A stretch of 64,000 nucleotides of DNA from Clostridia bacterium (GTDB lineage Bacteria; Bacillota; Clostridia; Lachnospirales; Bianqueaceae), in NCBI GenBank assembly GCA_900764045.1, contig CAAFMN010000035.1, positions 31,417-95,416 on the forward strand, given 5' to 3'. A model generated the notes under the pieces. It was not told the DNA's origin, made no database searches, and saw only the letters and a list, made by a program, of their open reading frames with translations. Positions within the stretch are counted from its first letter, which is position 1. Each line of letters opens with the position of its first letter. The position numbers and the translations under genes were made by a program. Below are positions 22,127-30,564 of the stretch, piece by piece.

Positions 22127-22822
22127 TCAGCCTTCTACCTGAGTTGTATTTACCTTAACGCCAGGGCCCATAGTGGACGCCAGTGTCAGATTGCGGATAT
22201 ACTGTCCCTTAGCAGCGGCCGGCTTAGCCTTTATAATTGCACCAATCAGAGTACGGAAATTATCCTCCAGCTTTTCCTGGCCAAAGGAAACCTTTCCAAT
22301 CGGAACATGAATGATATTGGTCTTGTCCAGACGGTACTCAACCTTACCGGCTTTAATTTCCTTGATTGCCTGTGCAACGTTCATCGTTACGGTACCGGAC
22401 TTCGGGTTAGGCATCAGGCCCTTGGGACCCAGCACACGGCCCAGACGTCCTACAACGCCCATCATGTCGGGAGTTGCAACAACTACGTCGAAATCAAACC
22501 AGTTCTCGCCCTGAATCTTGGCAACCAGCTCCTCAGCGCCTACGAAATCAGCGCCGGCAGCCTCAGCCTCTTTCGCACGGTCACCCTTAGCGAATACCAG
22601 CACGCGAACCGTCTTACCAGTTCCGTGAGGCAGCACGATAGCTCCGCGAACCTGCTGGTCTGCATGACGTCCGTCTACGCCCAGACGGATATGAACTTCT
22701 ACAGTCTCATCGAACTTTGCCTTGGCAGTCTTCAAAACATTTCCGATTGCTTCAGACGGAGAATACACGGCGGTCTTGTCAAAAGACTTTACCGCCTCCT
22801 GATACTTTTTACCTCTCTTCAT
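22127..22822 (-). CDS. rplA: 50S ribosomal protein L1
   Basis: L1 forms the mobile L1 stalk that helps release the E-site tRNA, 231 residues. It starts [16 protein letters not shown] and contains the signature region ([14 protein letters not shown]) and the C-terminal [24 protein letters not shown] precedes the ATG. It follows rplK by about 140 bp, and that gap includes a probable L1 mRNA binding hairpin. Confidence 0.98.
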   Translation of the reverse strand: MKRGKKYQEAVKSFDKTAVYSPSEAIGNVLKTAKAKFDETVEVHIRLGVDGRHADQQVRGAIVLPHGTGKTVRVLVFAKGDRAKEAEAAGADFVGAEELVAKIQGENWFDFDVVVATPDMMGVVGRLGRVLGPKGLMPNPKSGTVTMNVAQAIKEIKAGKVEYRLDKTNIIHVPIGKVSFGQEKLEDNFRTLIGAIIKAKPAAAKGQYIRNLTLASTMGPGVKVNTTQVEG

Positions 22823-22837
22823 GAGATATACCTCCTT

Positions 22838-22868
22838 GTGGTTGTAACGGGGAGCTTCCCTCCCACGG
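22838..22868 (-). promoter_or_regulatory. Probable L1 autoregulatory hairpin before rplA
   Basis: On the minus strand, GTGGGAGG...CCGTTACAACCAC folds with GTGG pairing CCAC and an inner GGGAG/CTCCC stem. It lies directly upstream of the rplA ribosome binding site, where L1 repressor sites occur in Firmicutes. This assignment is from memory of the layout and was not searched. Confidence 0.4.
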
Positions 22869-22961
22869 TGATATTTTCGTTTCTCTAACCCTCCGGGTTC
22901 CAGAATGCCCTGAGGGCCTCACTCACAGCGGCGGAGCGAGGAGAATCCGTCAAAAATCATT

Positions 22962-23387
22962 TTAGTCCTCTACTACAATACCCATGCTTCTTGCGGTTCC
23001 GGCAATCATGCTCATTGCGGAATCGATATTAGCAGCGTTCAGATCGGGCATCTTCAGCTCCGCGATCTCCTTGACCTGTGCCTTGGTGATCGTAGCAACC
23101 TTCGTCGTATTCGGCTTACCGGATCCGGACTCGATCTTAGCAGCCTTCTTCAGCAGAACTGCCGCCGGGGGAGTCTTGGTAACGAACGTAAAGGTCTTAT
23201 CCTGATATACGGTAATTACTACCGGGATAATCATTCCAGCCTGATTGGCCGTTCTCGCGTTGAACTCCTTGGTAAACGCAGGAATATTAACGCCATGCTG
23301 ACCCAGCGCAGGGCCTACCGGAGGAGCCGGCGTCGCCTTGGCTGCCGGAATCTGCAGCTTAATATATCCAGTAATCTTCTTTGCCAT
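22962..23387 (-). CDS. rplK: 50S ribosomal protein L11
   Basis: L11 forms the GTPase-associated centre with 23S rRNA, 141 residues. It starts [30 protein letters not shown], with the proline-rich hinge hit by thiopeptide resistance; this appears wild type. It ends [16 protein letters not shown] lies upstream of the ATG. It follows nusG by about 65 bp in the secE-nusG-rplK-rplA run. Confidence 0.98.
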   Translation of the reverse strand: MAKKITGYIKLQIPAAKATPAPPVGPALGQHGVNIPAFTKEFNARTANQAGMIIPVVITVYQDKTFTFVTKTPPAAVLLKKAAKIESGSGKPNTTKVATITKAQVKEIAELKMPDLNAANIDSAMSMIAGTARSMGIVVED

Positions 23388-23453
23388 GTTAATGACACCT
23401 CCATAGTTTCTACTTCTTAACCTGTCCGCGCTTCACGCAGACATCTCATGTGT

Positions 23454-23981
23454 TTACAGCTTCTTGACCTGGCTGAATTTGAGTTCGACCGGCGTTTCTC
23501 TTCCCATCATAAAAATCTTTGCGGACAGAGAACTATCAGCCTCGTTGATCTGCGTAATCGTGCAGACCGAACCGGCCATCGGACCATCCGAAATCGTTAC
23601 GACCTCGCCGACTTCAAAATCCGAGGTCTCATGCATATGCACACCCAGATTCTGAACTTCTTCTTCTGTCAGCGCGACCGGCTTGGAACCGGGTCCTACA
23701 AAGCCTGTCACACCGCGGGTATTGCGTACGACATACCAGGTATTGTCATTCATAATCATATGAACCAGCACATAGCCCGGGAACACCTTGCGCTGTACCG
23801 TCACCGTCTTGCCGTTCTTCTCCTCTTCGCAATCCTCCAAAGGAACCGCGACCTCCAGGATCTGATCATGCATGTTACGGTTGTTGACAGTCTTTTCGAT
23901 ATTGGCCTTGACCTTATTCTCATAACCGGAATATGTGTGGACCACATACCATTTTACTTCAGAATTGACTTCGTCTGCCAT
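23454..23981 (-). CDS. nusG: Transcription termination/antitermination protein NusG
   Basis: NusG is an RNA polymerase elongation factor, 175 residues. The NGN domain starts VKWYVVHTYSGYENKVK, with the central FPGYVLV. The C-terminal KOW domain has VGEVVTISDGPMAGSVCTI. Several in-frame starts exist (TTG 23999, ATG 23996, ATG 23990). A GAGG 9 nt before the ATG at 23981 decides for MADEVNSEVKW. It lies 15 nt after the secE stop in one operon. Confidence 0.96.
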   Translation of the reverse strand: MADEVNSEVKWYVVHTYSGYENKVKANIEKTVNNRNMHDQILEVAVPLEDCEEEKNGKTVTVQRKVFPGYVLVHMIMNDNTWYVVRNTRGVTGFVGPGSKPVALTEEEVQNLGVHMHETSDFEVGEVVTISDGPMAGSVCTITQINEADSSLSAKIFMMGRETPVELKFSQVKKL

Positions 23982-23995
23982 CTCATTCATCCTCA

Positions 23996-24181
23996 TCAAA
24001 TAAATAGTCCCTGAATGAGTTCACGCAGGTTGACGAACAGCCAGTCGTATACACCGATGACTACCGAGAATACCGCGCAGAACGCAACGACTATGAGCGT
24101 CTTCTGCGCCAGCTCCTTGCGGTCAGGCCACACGACTTTCTTGAACTCACTTTTCAGCTCCTTAAAACTAAAGTTGAACAT
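23996..24181 (-). CDS. secE: Preprotein translocase subunit SecE
   Basis: This is the small essential subunit of the SecYEG channel, 61 residues with one membrane helix (about 30-50, LIVVAFCAVFSVVIGVYDWL). It is preceded by the family amphipathic motif ELKSEFKKVVWPDRKEL. The ATG at 24181 follows AAGGAGA; an upstream ATG at 24202 overlaps that site and is rejected. It lies between rpmG and nusG. Confidence 0.95.
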   Translation of the reverse strand: MFNFSFKELKSEFKKVVWPDRKELAQKTLIVVAFCAVFSVVIGVYDWLFVNLRELIQGLFI

Positions 24182-24214
24182 TAGCGTTCTCCTTTCCTCC
24201 ACCTCTTCAAAGGA

Positions 24215-24364
24215 TTATCTGGTCTCCTTATGAACCGTGTGGCGCTGACAGAACCGGCAATACTTCTTGGTCTCCATTCTGTCGGGGTGCTTTTTCTTGT
24301 CCTTCGTCGTGTTGTAATTCCGCTGTTTGCACTCTGTGCATTCCAAGGTTATCTTTGTACGCAC
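24215..24364 (-). CDS. rpmG: 50S ribosomal protein L33 (zinc-ribbon type)
   Basis: L33 is a small large-subunit protein of 49 residues. It reads [20 protein letters not shown] and ends HKETR. Both zinc pairs CTEC and CRFC are intact, so this is the C+ paralog. The start is a GTG at 24364 with GGAGG 8 nt upstream. It lies 33 bp before secE, the common Firmicute order rpmG-secE-nusG. Confidence 0.95.
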   Translation of the reverse strand: MRTKITLECTECKQRNYNTTKDKKKHPDRMETKKYCRFCQRHTVHKETR

Positions 24365-24448
24365 AACTTCCACCTCCATTGGTTTGTTTCATAAGCATCG
24401 GGAACGCTTTCAGGCATAAAAAAAAGAGTTCCCAAGTGTTACCCATGT

Positions 24449-24477
24449 ATTTTATCATAGGGGGTTGTCAAAGTCAA
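24449..24477 (-). promoter_or_regulatory. Promoter of the rpmG-secE-nusG-rplKA operon
   Basis: TTGACT (24472-24477) and TAAAAT (24449-24454) on the minus strand are 17 bp apart. The leader has a possible GGGAAC/GTTCCC pairing. Confidence 0.75.
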
Positions 24478-24511
24478 GCACTATTTAAAAATTCTTGTCT
24501 CCTCTTCGTAA

Positions 24512-24554
24512 GATAAACGCAGCGGCTGCCATCGCTGGCGCCGCTGCGTTTATC
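24512..24554 (-). terminator. Stem-loop after the MBG surface protein gene
   Basis: A perfect 14-bp stem GATAAACGCAGCGG / CCGCTGCGTTTATC has a 15-nt loop and lies just past the stop codon. The T-run is poor. Confidence 0.65.
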
Positions 24555-24565
24555 CGTGCACTTGA

Positions 24566-27337
24566 TTATTTGATGTTTTTGCCTTTATTCCGTGTCTTCT
24601 TGGAAACCAGGATTACACCCGCCATGCCGCAGATGCTTACGAGCATCAGGGTGATCCAAAGGGGCGCCTGGCTATTGTCCCCCGTCTGAGGAACATTCGG
24701 CGGATTGACCGGCTTATTATTTGCCTTGGCAATCGTATAAGAGCATTCTCTTACACCAGTGAAGTTGCTGCCCTCTTTTGCAACAATCTTGAGGGTATAT
24801 GTACCAGCTTCCTTCGCGGTATTGCCTTCCACCGTATATGCGTCTGCCAGAACTTCCATGCCGTCCACAACGACTTTGACAACCGTCTGGGTCTGTTCCT
24901 TACTGTTCTCGGTCAGAGCATCACCCAGTGTAACATCCGCTTTAGAAATGTCTCTGGGATTGATGGTAAATACGCCAGGTACAAGTGTGATGTCATAGTT
25001 TGTATTGGCATCGGAAGCAGTCACGCTGATTGCGTAACCGCCAGCCTTCACATCCTCGCCGGCCTCACGCTCTACCTTGATGTCCTTGAGAGTATCCTTG
25101 CCCACCAGGCCGTCGTTCAGAACTTCATATGCCAGCTCCGGATCGGCATCGCCATAGATCTTGGAGGCATCCTTCGCCTTGACGGTGATGGATTTAGGAT
25201 TGATCGTAAACACACCGGGTTCAAAGGTGATGTTATAGTTTCCATTGGGGTCAGAACCAAACACGCTGTTCAGGATGGACTGGATCAGCGTACCGTTATA
25301 ATACACGTCGATCACATAGCCACCGTCCTTCACATCCTCGCCAGCCTCACGCTCCACCTTGATGTCTTTGAGGGTATCATTGCCCACCAGGCCATCGTTC
25401 AGAACCTCATAGGTCAGCTCCGGATCCGCGTCTCCATAGACCTTGGAAGCATCCTTCGCCTTGACTGTAATGGCTTTGGGCATTACAGTAACGCTGATTG
25501 TCTTGGAAACAGCGATATAATTCTTATCCTCCGGCACAGAGACAGTGATCATCGCCATACCCTTATTGTGAATGGTAACGGTACCGTCCGCCGCAACCGT
25601 AGCAACATCCTCATTACTGCTGCTGTAGGTCACGTTTCCGGTTGTGGAAGTCGCCGTAATCCGGAAAGGCACGTCGCCATAGGTCTTCACATAGCTGAGA
25701 GTCGTAACTTCCAGAGAACCGGAAACCTTGTTCACCGTAACTTCTACAGTCTTGGTATCTTCCTTATAGTTGGCCGTCTCCGCAACCTTCACACGAATTG
25801 TCGCGGTTCCTGCCTTTTTAATGGTTACCTGGCCATTTTCATCCACAGTAAGAACATCCGTATCGTCGCTCTCATAGGCCAGCGCGCCATCACCATTCTG
25901 AGTTACATCCAGCTGGAAGCTGTCGTCGCCGTAATTCTTATCCGGAACTGCTGAAACAGACAGACCAGGATCGGCGCGGTTCACTGTAAACTCTGCTGTA
26001 TTCGGAGTCTTCAGGGTATAATTGGCATCCGTAATGGTCGCCGTTACGGTATAGGCTCCAGCCTTGGCCGGAGCGTCCGTGGATTGATATACTGTACCAT
26101 CGTTGGCCGTACCCGTATAGGTCAGGGTCACCTCGACGGTTTCTCCCTCCAATACACCAGTCAGTACCGCGCTGGCCGGAATGATCGTTTCGCCGCAAAC
26201 ACCGCCATTCGGGGTGATGCTGACAGCGATCTCTCGGGGAGTAACGCTGGCCGTCGCGGTTATCTGATGGCCGGTATCCGCCAGCTTGTAGTTGCCTGTA
26301 GAATCTTCCAATTCATAGGTCAGGCTTACTGTCTTATCCTCACCTACATCCTTGGTGTCGAACACTGCGGTAACCTTCAAGGTCACAGTGTCCTTTCCAA
26401 CAAGTCCATTGACCGCCGGAGTGCAATCGGATGCAACCTTGGCATTGGTGTTGCCGTCATAGACCTTATCCTGAATGGTAACACCGGATACAGTAAGCTC
26501 CTTTTGCTGAATCGTCACAGTGGCAGTCTTAACTTCACTGTCGTTGTGATTGGCATCGCCCTTCACATAATATTGAATGGTATAGTCTCCCGCATCCTTC
26601 TTGCTCAGCATCACAAGACCTGCCTGCCACTCCTCCGCGTCACTCAGGCGATACATCAAAGTACCGCCAACCGTAGTGGTACGCTCCACAAGGTACTGGT
26701 TCTTTCCATTATAAGCCAGACCCTCAGCGAAGGTTACATTGGCATCCGAAGGAGCCTTGGTGATCTCGAAATCCTTGACCGCAGTCACACCACCGACAGA
26801 AACTTTCGCGGTGTACTTACCCGTACTGGTCGGAGCGTTTGCGCTCTCCGCATACTCTGTATCCTCTCGTCCAACATAGGTTATGCCGCTTGCCGCTGCA
26901 CCGGCAGGAGTATTGGCGTATAATTCCACTGCTGCCAGGCAATTGCTGCCACTCAGCTCTTCCACCAAGCTGTTAAAGTAATCAAACAGCTCCATCAGAC
27001 GAGTCACATCCAGCCGCTCCTGATCTTCCGCTGACAGCTGTTCGTACTCCTCCGCGATGGTCTGAGCTTCCAGATAAATCGCGTTCTGCTGATCTTCCTC
27101 AGCAGCTTCAAACTCTTCTGCGTCCGGAAGCGTCCAGATTCTATCCTGAAGCAGTTTCAGGGGATCCTCCTGATCTGTTTCTCCATTTTCTGTTCCTACT
27201 ACAATTTTGTCCGGCGCTTCTTCCTGGCTGTCAGACTGCGTCTTGGCGGTATCAATGTCTTCCGCATACACAGCTGTCGGCAGCATAGAGAACACCATCG
27301 TAAAAGAGAGCAGAACTGCCAATAATCGCTTCTTCAT
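24566..27337 (-). CDS. Sortase-anchored surface protein with YDG/MBG and Ig-like repeats
   Basis: This 923-residue cell-wall protein has a signal peptide (about 1-25, cleavage after AVYA), an acidic helical region to about 150, then a run of beta domains. These include a YDG-type domain (DKVYDGNTNAKV), Ig-like (Big_2-style) domains and two or three MBG domains (KDASKVYGDADPEL and KDASKIYGDADPEL). The C-terminus is a sorting signal VPQTG (882-886), a hydrophobic helix and a basic tail. RBS spacing favours the ATG at 27337 (AAAGGACG upstream) over the frame open to 27370. Role unknown; adhesion or surface coating is an inference. No sortase gene is in the window. Confidence 0.88.
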   Translation of the reverse strand: MKKRLLAVLLSFTMVFSMLPTAVYAEDIDTAKTQSDSQEEAPDKIVVGTENGETDQEDPLKLLQDRIWTLPDAEEFEAAEEDQQNAIYLEAQTIAEEYEQLSAEDQERLDVTRLMELFDYFNSLVEELSGSNCLAAVELYANTPAGAAASGITYVGREDTEYAESANAPTSTGKYTAKVSVGGVTAVKDFEITKAPSDANVTFAEGLAYNGKNQYLVERTTTVGGTLMYRLSDAEEWQAGLVMLSKKDAGDYTIQYYVKGDANHNDSEVKTATVTIQQKELTVSGVTIQDKVYDGNTNAKVASDCTPAVNGLVGKDTVTLKVTAVFDTKDVGEDKTVSLTYELEDSTGNYKLADTGHQITATASVTPREIAVSITPNGGVCGETIIPASAVLTGVLEGETVEVTLTYTGTANDGTVYQSTDAPAKAGAYTVTATITDANYTLKTPNTAEFTVNRADPGLSVSAVPDKNYGDDSFQLDVTQNGDGALAYESDDTDVLTVDENGQVTIKKAGTATIRVKVAETANYKEDTKTVEVTVNKVSGSLEVTTLSYVKTYGDVPFRITATSTTGNVTYSSSNEDVATVAADGTVTIHNKGMAMITVSVPEDKNYIAVSKTISVTVMPKAITVKAKDASKVYGDADPELTYEVLNDGLVGNDTLKDIKVEREAGEDVKDGGYVIDVYYNGTLIQSILNSVFGSDPNGNYNITFEPGVFTINPKSITVKAKDASKIYGDADPELAYEVLNDGLVGKDTLKDIKVEREAGEDVKAGGYAISVTASDANTNYDITLVPGVFTINPRDISKADVTLGDALTENSKEQTQTVVKVVVDGMEVLADAYTVEGNTAKEAGTYTLKIVAKEGSNFTGVRECSYTIAKANNKPVNPPNVPQTGDNSQAPLWITLMLVSICGMAGVILVSKKTRNKGKNIK
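25046..25477 (-). repeat. Tandemly duplicated MBG-domain segment
   Basis: Two segments of about 150 bp (25046-25195 and 25328-25477), offset by about 282 bp, are close to 90% identical. They encode the near-identical peptides TVKAKDASK(V/I)YGDADPEL and VLNDGLVG(N/K)DTLKD. This is a recent in-frame domain duplication. Confidence 0.85.
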
Positions 27338-27454
27338 ACGTATCGTCCTTTCTTCCGACTGTTTTTGCAAGGATTCTTAGAACTAACCTTGCATTTTCGG
27401 GCAGCAGAAACCTGTTTGCACTACAAATTTTCTTTGCCATATTAATATATAACT

Positions 27455-27483
27455 AGTATACTCAAAATGCTGCTTTTTTTCAA
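27455..27483 (-). promoter_or_regulatory. Promoter of the MBG surface protein gene
   Basis: TTGAAA (27478-27483) and TATACT (27455-27460) on the minus strand are 17 bp apart. Confidence 0.72.
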
Positions 27484-27609
27484 GTAGTTACGCGTTATTT
27501 TTTTACAGTCTGCAAAAGAAAAAGTTTCGTCCTGATTTGGGGACGCATATTGTATCCAACGATCCCCGGTCAGAGCAAAACTATGTATTTAAAAATTCTC
27601 GCCCCGGTC

Positions 27610-27638
27610 TTGCAACCTTCCGCAAAGAATTGTATAAT
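27610..27638 (+). promoter_or_regulatory. Promoter of the GT8 gene and probably mnmA
   Basis: TTGCAA (27610-27615) and a consensus TATAAT (27633-27638) are 17 bp apart. Confidence 0.78.
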
Positions 27639-27684
27639 CTAACTAACATTGCAACATCTACTCTTTTTTCAGGAGGACTTTCCT

Positions 27685-28506
27685 ATGCAAAACCCGCCTA
27701 TTGACCTGCTGGTTACTTTTAACCGGCATTATATCGAACCATTCAAGACAATGCTGCATTCTCTGCTGTGCAATAACCCGGGAGAATCCTTCCGGATATG
27801 GCTCATGCATAGCAATATTCCGCAAGAGGAGCTTACCAATCTTATCGAATACTGTTCTGCCCGAGGCGTTCTCCTGACGGCTCTGACAGTGGAACGGGAG
27901 GTCTTTGCCAATGCTCCGGTATCCCGTCAATACCCGCAGGAGATGTACTACCGTCTCCTCGCTCCCCGTCTACTGCCGGAGAATCTGGACCGGATCCTCT
28001 ATCTGGACTCGGACATCCTGGCCCTCAACCCTCTCCGTCCTCTATGGACCGTGGATCTGCAGGGCAAAACCTTTGCCGCGTCTTCCCATACAGGCGTTCT
28101 GGACCTTATGAGCGGTGTCAACCGGATCCGGATGAATACGGACCACGACTACTTCAATACCGGTGTCATCCTGATCGATCTTGCCGCCGCGAGGCGCAAT
28201 GTCCGGCCGGAGGATATCTTTGACTGTGTGCGCAATCATTCCGCAGGCCTTTTGCTTCCGGATCAGGATGTCTTTAACTTCCTATATGGTTCTGACACGC
28301 TTCCCCTTCCGGATTCCGTGTGGAACTACGACCCGCGCTATTACTCCGGATACCTTCTGCGCAGCAATGGCCAATGCACTCTGGACTGGGTCATGAATCA
28401 CACTGTATTCCTGCACTTCTGCGGCAAGAAAAAGCCCTGGAACGCTTCTTATTCCAATCGTTTCGCTTCATTATATAAACATTATATGTCACTTGCCCGC
28501 CGATAA
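27685..28506 (+). CDS. Glycosyltransferase family 8 protein
   Basis: This 273-residue retaining glycosyltransferase has a GT-A fold. The metal-binding DxD is LDSD (Asp108 and Asp110), and the C-terminal HFCGKKKPWN matches the GT8 H-x2-G-x3-KPW motif. It resembles LPS glucosyltransferases and the general stress protein GspA group. It probably transfers glucose or galactose to a surface glycan; acceptor unknown. No membrane segment is seen. The start at 27685 follows AGGAGG; the ORF is open to 27649 but those codons precede the site. It lies 30 bp upstream of mnmA, probably co-transcribed. Confidence 0.88.
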   Translation: MQNPPIDLLVTFNRHYIEPFKTMLHSLLCNNPGESFRIWLMHSNIPQEELTNLIEYCSARGVLLTALTVEREVFANAPVSRQYPQEMYYRLLAPRLLPENLDRILYLDSDILALNPLRPLWTVDLQGKTFAASSHTGVLDLMSGVNRIRMNTDHDYFNTGVILIDLAAARRNVRPEDIFDCVRNHSAGLLLPDQDVFNFLYGSDTLPLPDSVWNYDPRYYSGYLLRSNGQCTLDWVMNHTVFLHFCGKKKPWNASYSNRFASLYKHYMSLARR

Positions 28507-28536
28507 TTTTTGTTCAAAAAGAGAGGAGAATTTTCT

Positions 28537-29610
28537 ATGAGTCACCGCGCCCTAATCGCCATGAGCGGCGGCGTCGATTCCAGTGTCGCTGCGCTTCTAA
28601 TGCAGCAGCAGGGCTACGAATGTTCCGGCGCTACCATGAAGCTTTTTTCCAATGAGGACGCCGGTATCTCCCGAGAACGCTCCTGCTGCTCCCTGGAGGA
28701 TGTAGAAGATGCCCGAAGTGTCGCCTATCGTCTGGGGATGCCCTACTATGTCTTTAATTTTTCGGAACGTTTCGCCAAGGATGTCATCGAGCGTTTTGTC
28801 TTTGCCTATGAACATGGCCAGACGCCGAACCCCTGCATCGACTGCAATCGTTTCCTGAAGTTTGACCAATTCTACCGCCGCTCCCGTGAGCTTGGATATG
28901 ACTGTATCGCAACCGGACACTATGCCAGAATTGTTCAGGACGCCGACACCGGCCGTTATCTTCTGAAAACCGCTTCTGACCCAGCCAAGGATCAGAGCTA
29001 CGTCCTGTATGCCATGACGCAGGAACAGCTGCGCCGCACCCACTTTCCGCTGGGTCATTTATGTAAGCCGGAAGTCCGGCGTATCGCGGCGGAGCATCAG
29101 TTTCTGAACGCGGAAAAACAGGACAGTCAGGATATCTGTTTTGTCCAGAACGGAAGCTATGCGGACTTTATCGAAAAATACACCGGTAAAGTCTACCCGG
29201 AAGGCGACTTTGTCGATACCGCCGGGCATGTGCTGGGACGTCACCGCGGCATCATCCGCTATACCATCGGTCAGCGGAAGGGACTGGGGCTGGCTCTGCC
29301 GGAATCGCTCTATGTATGTGAGATTCGCCCGGAGGACAATACCGTTGTCCTGGGACGGAATGAAGAACTGTTCCGCAAAACCTTGACCGTACGGGATCTG
29401 AATCTGATCTCCTGCGAGACGCTGGATCAGCCTACACGGCTGGAGGTCAAGATCCGTTACCGTCAGAGCGCTCAATGGGCCACCGTTACGCAAACAGACA
29501 GCGACATTCTGTCCATTGTCTTTGATCAGCCGCAGCGCGCAGTCACAAGCGGACAATCCGCCGTTCTCTATGACGGGGACACCGTTGTCGGCGGCGGTAC
29601 CATCGTATAA
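28537..29610 (+). CDS. mnmA: tRNA-specific 2-thiouridylase MnmA
   Basis: MnmA adds sulfur to U34 of tRNA-Lys, -Glu and -Gln using ATP and a persulfide relay. The product is 357 residues. The PP-loop SGGVDSS is at 10-16. The catalytic cysteine pair is Cys100 (NPCIDC) and Cys201 (DSQDICF), and the QRKGLGLA motif lies further on. The ATG at 28537 follows GAGGAG. An upstream start at 28510 lies before that site and is rejected. It ends at a bidirectional terminator facing the hexarate operon. Confidence 0.96.
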   Translation: MSHRALIAMSGGVDSSVAALLMQQQGYECSGATMKLFSNEDAGISRERSCCSLEDVEDARSVAYRLGMPYYVFNFSERFAKDVIERFVFAYEHGQTPNPCIDCNRFLKFDQFYRRSRELGYDCIATGHYARIVQDADTGRYLLKTASDPAKDQSYVLYAMTQEQLRRTHFPLGHLCKPEVRRIAAEHQFLNAEKQDSQDICFVQNGSYADFIEKYTGKVYPEGDFVDTAGHVLGRHRGIIRYTIGQRKGLGLALPESLYVCEIRPEDNTVVLGRNEELFRKTLTVRDLNLISCETLDQPTRLEVKIRYRQSAQWATVTQTDSDILSIVFDQPQRAVTSGQSAVLYDGDTVVGGGTIV

Positions 29611-29612
29611 AA

Positions 29613-29647
29613 AACTTCCTGAGCAGCAGATGCTCAGGAAGTTTTTT
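29613..29647. terminator. Bidirectional terminator between mnmA and the hexarate operon
   Basis: A perfect 13-bp stem AACTTCCTGAGCA / TGCTCAGGAAGTT with a 5-nt loop has T-runs on both strands. It serves both convergent genes. Confidence 0.95.
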
Positions 29648-29648
29648 A

Positions 29649-30551
29649 TTATTCAATCAGACCGGCTTGCCGCATCGCCTTGACGATTCCGTCTCTGGCC
29701 GCGCCTTCCGGCGTCGGCATGGTCGGCAGATACGGTACGCCCACATCTCTGCCCCGAAGATTGGCCATATCCTTGGCCGCTACCGGGAAGCTTGCCGCGT
29801 CCATGGACAGTCTCACCGGATTCAGCTTAAACTGCGCCTCCAGACTGCCTGCCAGATCTCCCGCTACGTATTTGTTATATACATCGGTGATCAATTCCGG
29901 CATGAAGTTGGCCGCGGTACACACACCGCCCACAGCTCCATGGCACAGGCTCGCGTACAGCAGTGTATCCTTGCCGCCGAACACCTTGAAGTCCACATCC
30001 CTTGTTCTACGGATGAACTCTGCCGTCTGCGTGATATCTCCGCTGGTATCCTTCATTCCCACAATGTTGGGAACTGTATGCGCCAGTTCATCCACCAGAG
30101 CCGCCGAGAGCGTGTATCCCACTCGGCCCGGGTTGTTATACAGCAGCACCGGGGTATCCGGAACGCTCTCCGCCACCGTCTTAAAGTGTCCATACAGCTC
30201 CGCGTATGTCGGCTTCAGAAACATGGGCTGCAATACACTGATTCCCGCAGCACCGCAGCGCACTGCCATCTGCGCCAGGCGGCAGCACTTCTTGGTGCTG
30301 ATCGCGCCGATACCGAAATAAACCGGCACACGGCCCGCCGCCTGATCCAGCATAATCTTCAGCCCGCGCTCCATCTCATCCTCTTCTACCATGTAGAACT
30401 CGCCATTGCTGCCAAATGCCAGAATGCCCAGCACGCCGCCTTCAATGACATAATCTACCTGTGAACGGAGCTTCTGCTCATCGATCTTTTCCTCATCATC
30501 GATGGGGGTCAGGATCGGAACAATTACGCCCTTGATAAAATCTGTATTCAT
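29649..30551 (-). CDS. DHDPS/NAL-family aldolase, probable 5-keto-4-deoxy-D-glucarate aldolase
   Basis: This 300-residue class I aldolase/dehydratase has a TIM barrel, the family tyrosine Tyr138 (LLYNNPGR) and the Schiff-base Lys167 (GMKDTSGD). It is not the lysine-pathway DapA: a true dapA lies 7 kb away. Its place in a galactarate dehydratase/tartronate semialdehyde reductase operon suggests it cleaves 5-keto-4-deoxyglucarate to pyruvate and tartronate semialdehyde, the job of GarL in E. coli. The alternative is a KdgD-like dehydratase, less likely because no ketoglutarate semialdehyde dehydrogenase is nearby. It is the last gene of the operon, 13 bp after garR. Confidence 0.82.
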   Translation of the reverse strand: MNTDFIKGVIVPILTPIDDEEKIDEQKLRSQVDYVIEGGVLGILAFGSNGEFYMVEEDEMERGLKIMLDQAAGRVPVYFGIGAISTKKCCRLAQMAVRCGAAGISVLQPMFLKPTYAELYGHFKTVAESVPDTPVLLYNNPGRVGYTLSAALVDELAHTVPNIVGMKDTSGDITQTAEFIRRTRDVDFKVFGGKDTLLYASLCHGAVGGVCTAANFMPELITDVYNKYVAGDLAGSLEAQFKLNPVRLSMDAASFPVAAKDMANLRGRDVGVPYLPTMPTPEGAARDGIVKAMRQAGLIE

Positions 30552-30564
30552 CTTGCGTCTCCTG

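Larger units (their letters stand above)
27338..27684. other. Divergent intergenic region between the MBG gene and the GT8 gene
   Basis: These 347 bp hold two outward-facing promoters (listed separately). The MBG transcript has a leader of about 110 nt. I see no further gene; a 62-codon frame in the MBG leader has no ribosome binding site. Confidence 0.7.

Noticed and set aside
27252..27440. 62-codon frame in the leader of the MBG surface protein gene
   Set aside because: No ribosome binding site, overlaps the true start region in another frame, and no family resemblance.
29649..30551. Second copy of dapA
   Set aside because: Although same superfamily, operon context with garD and garR and the divergent substrate loop indicate a hexarate-pathway enzyme; a complete dapA is at 37200-38075.
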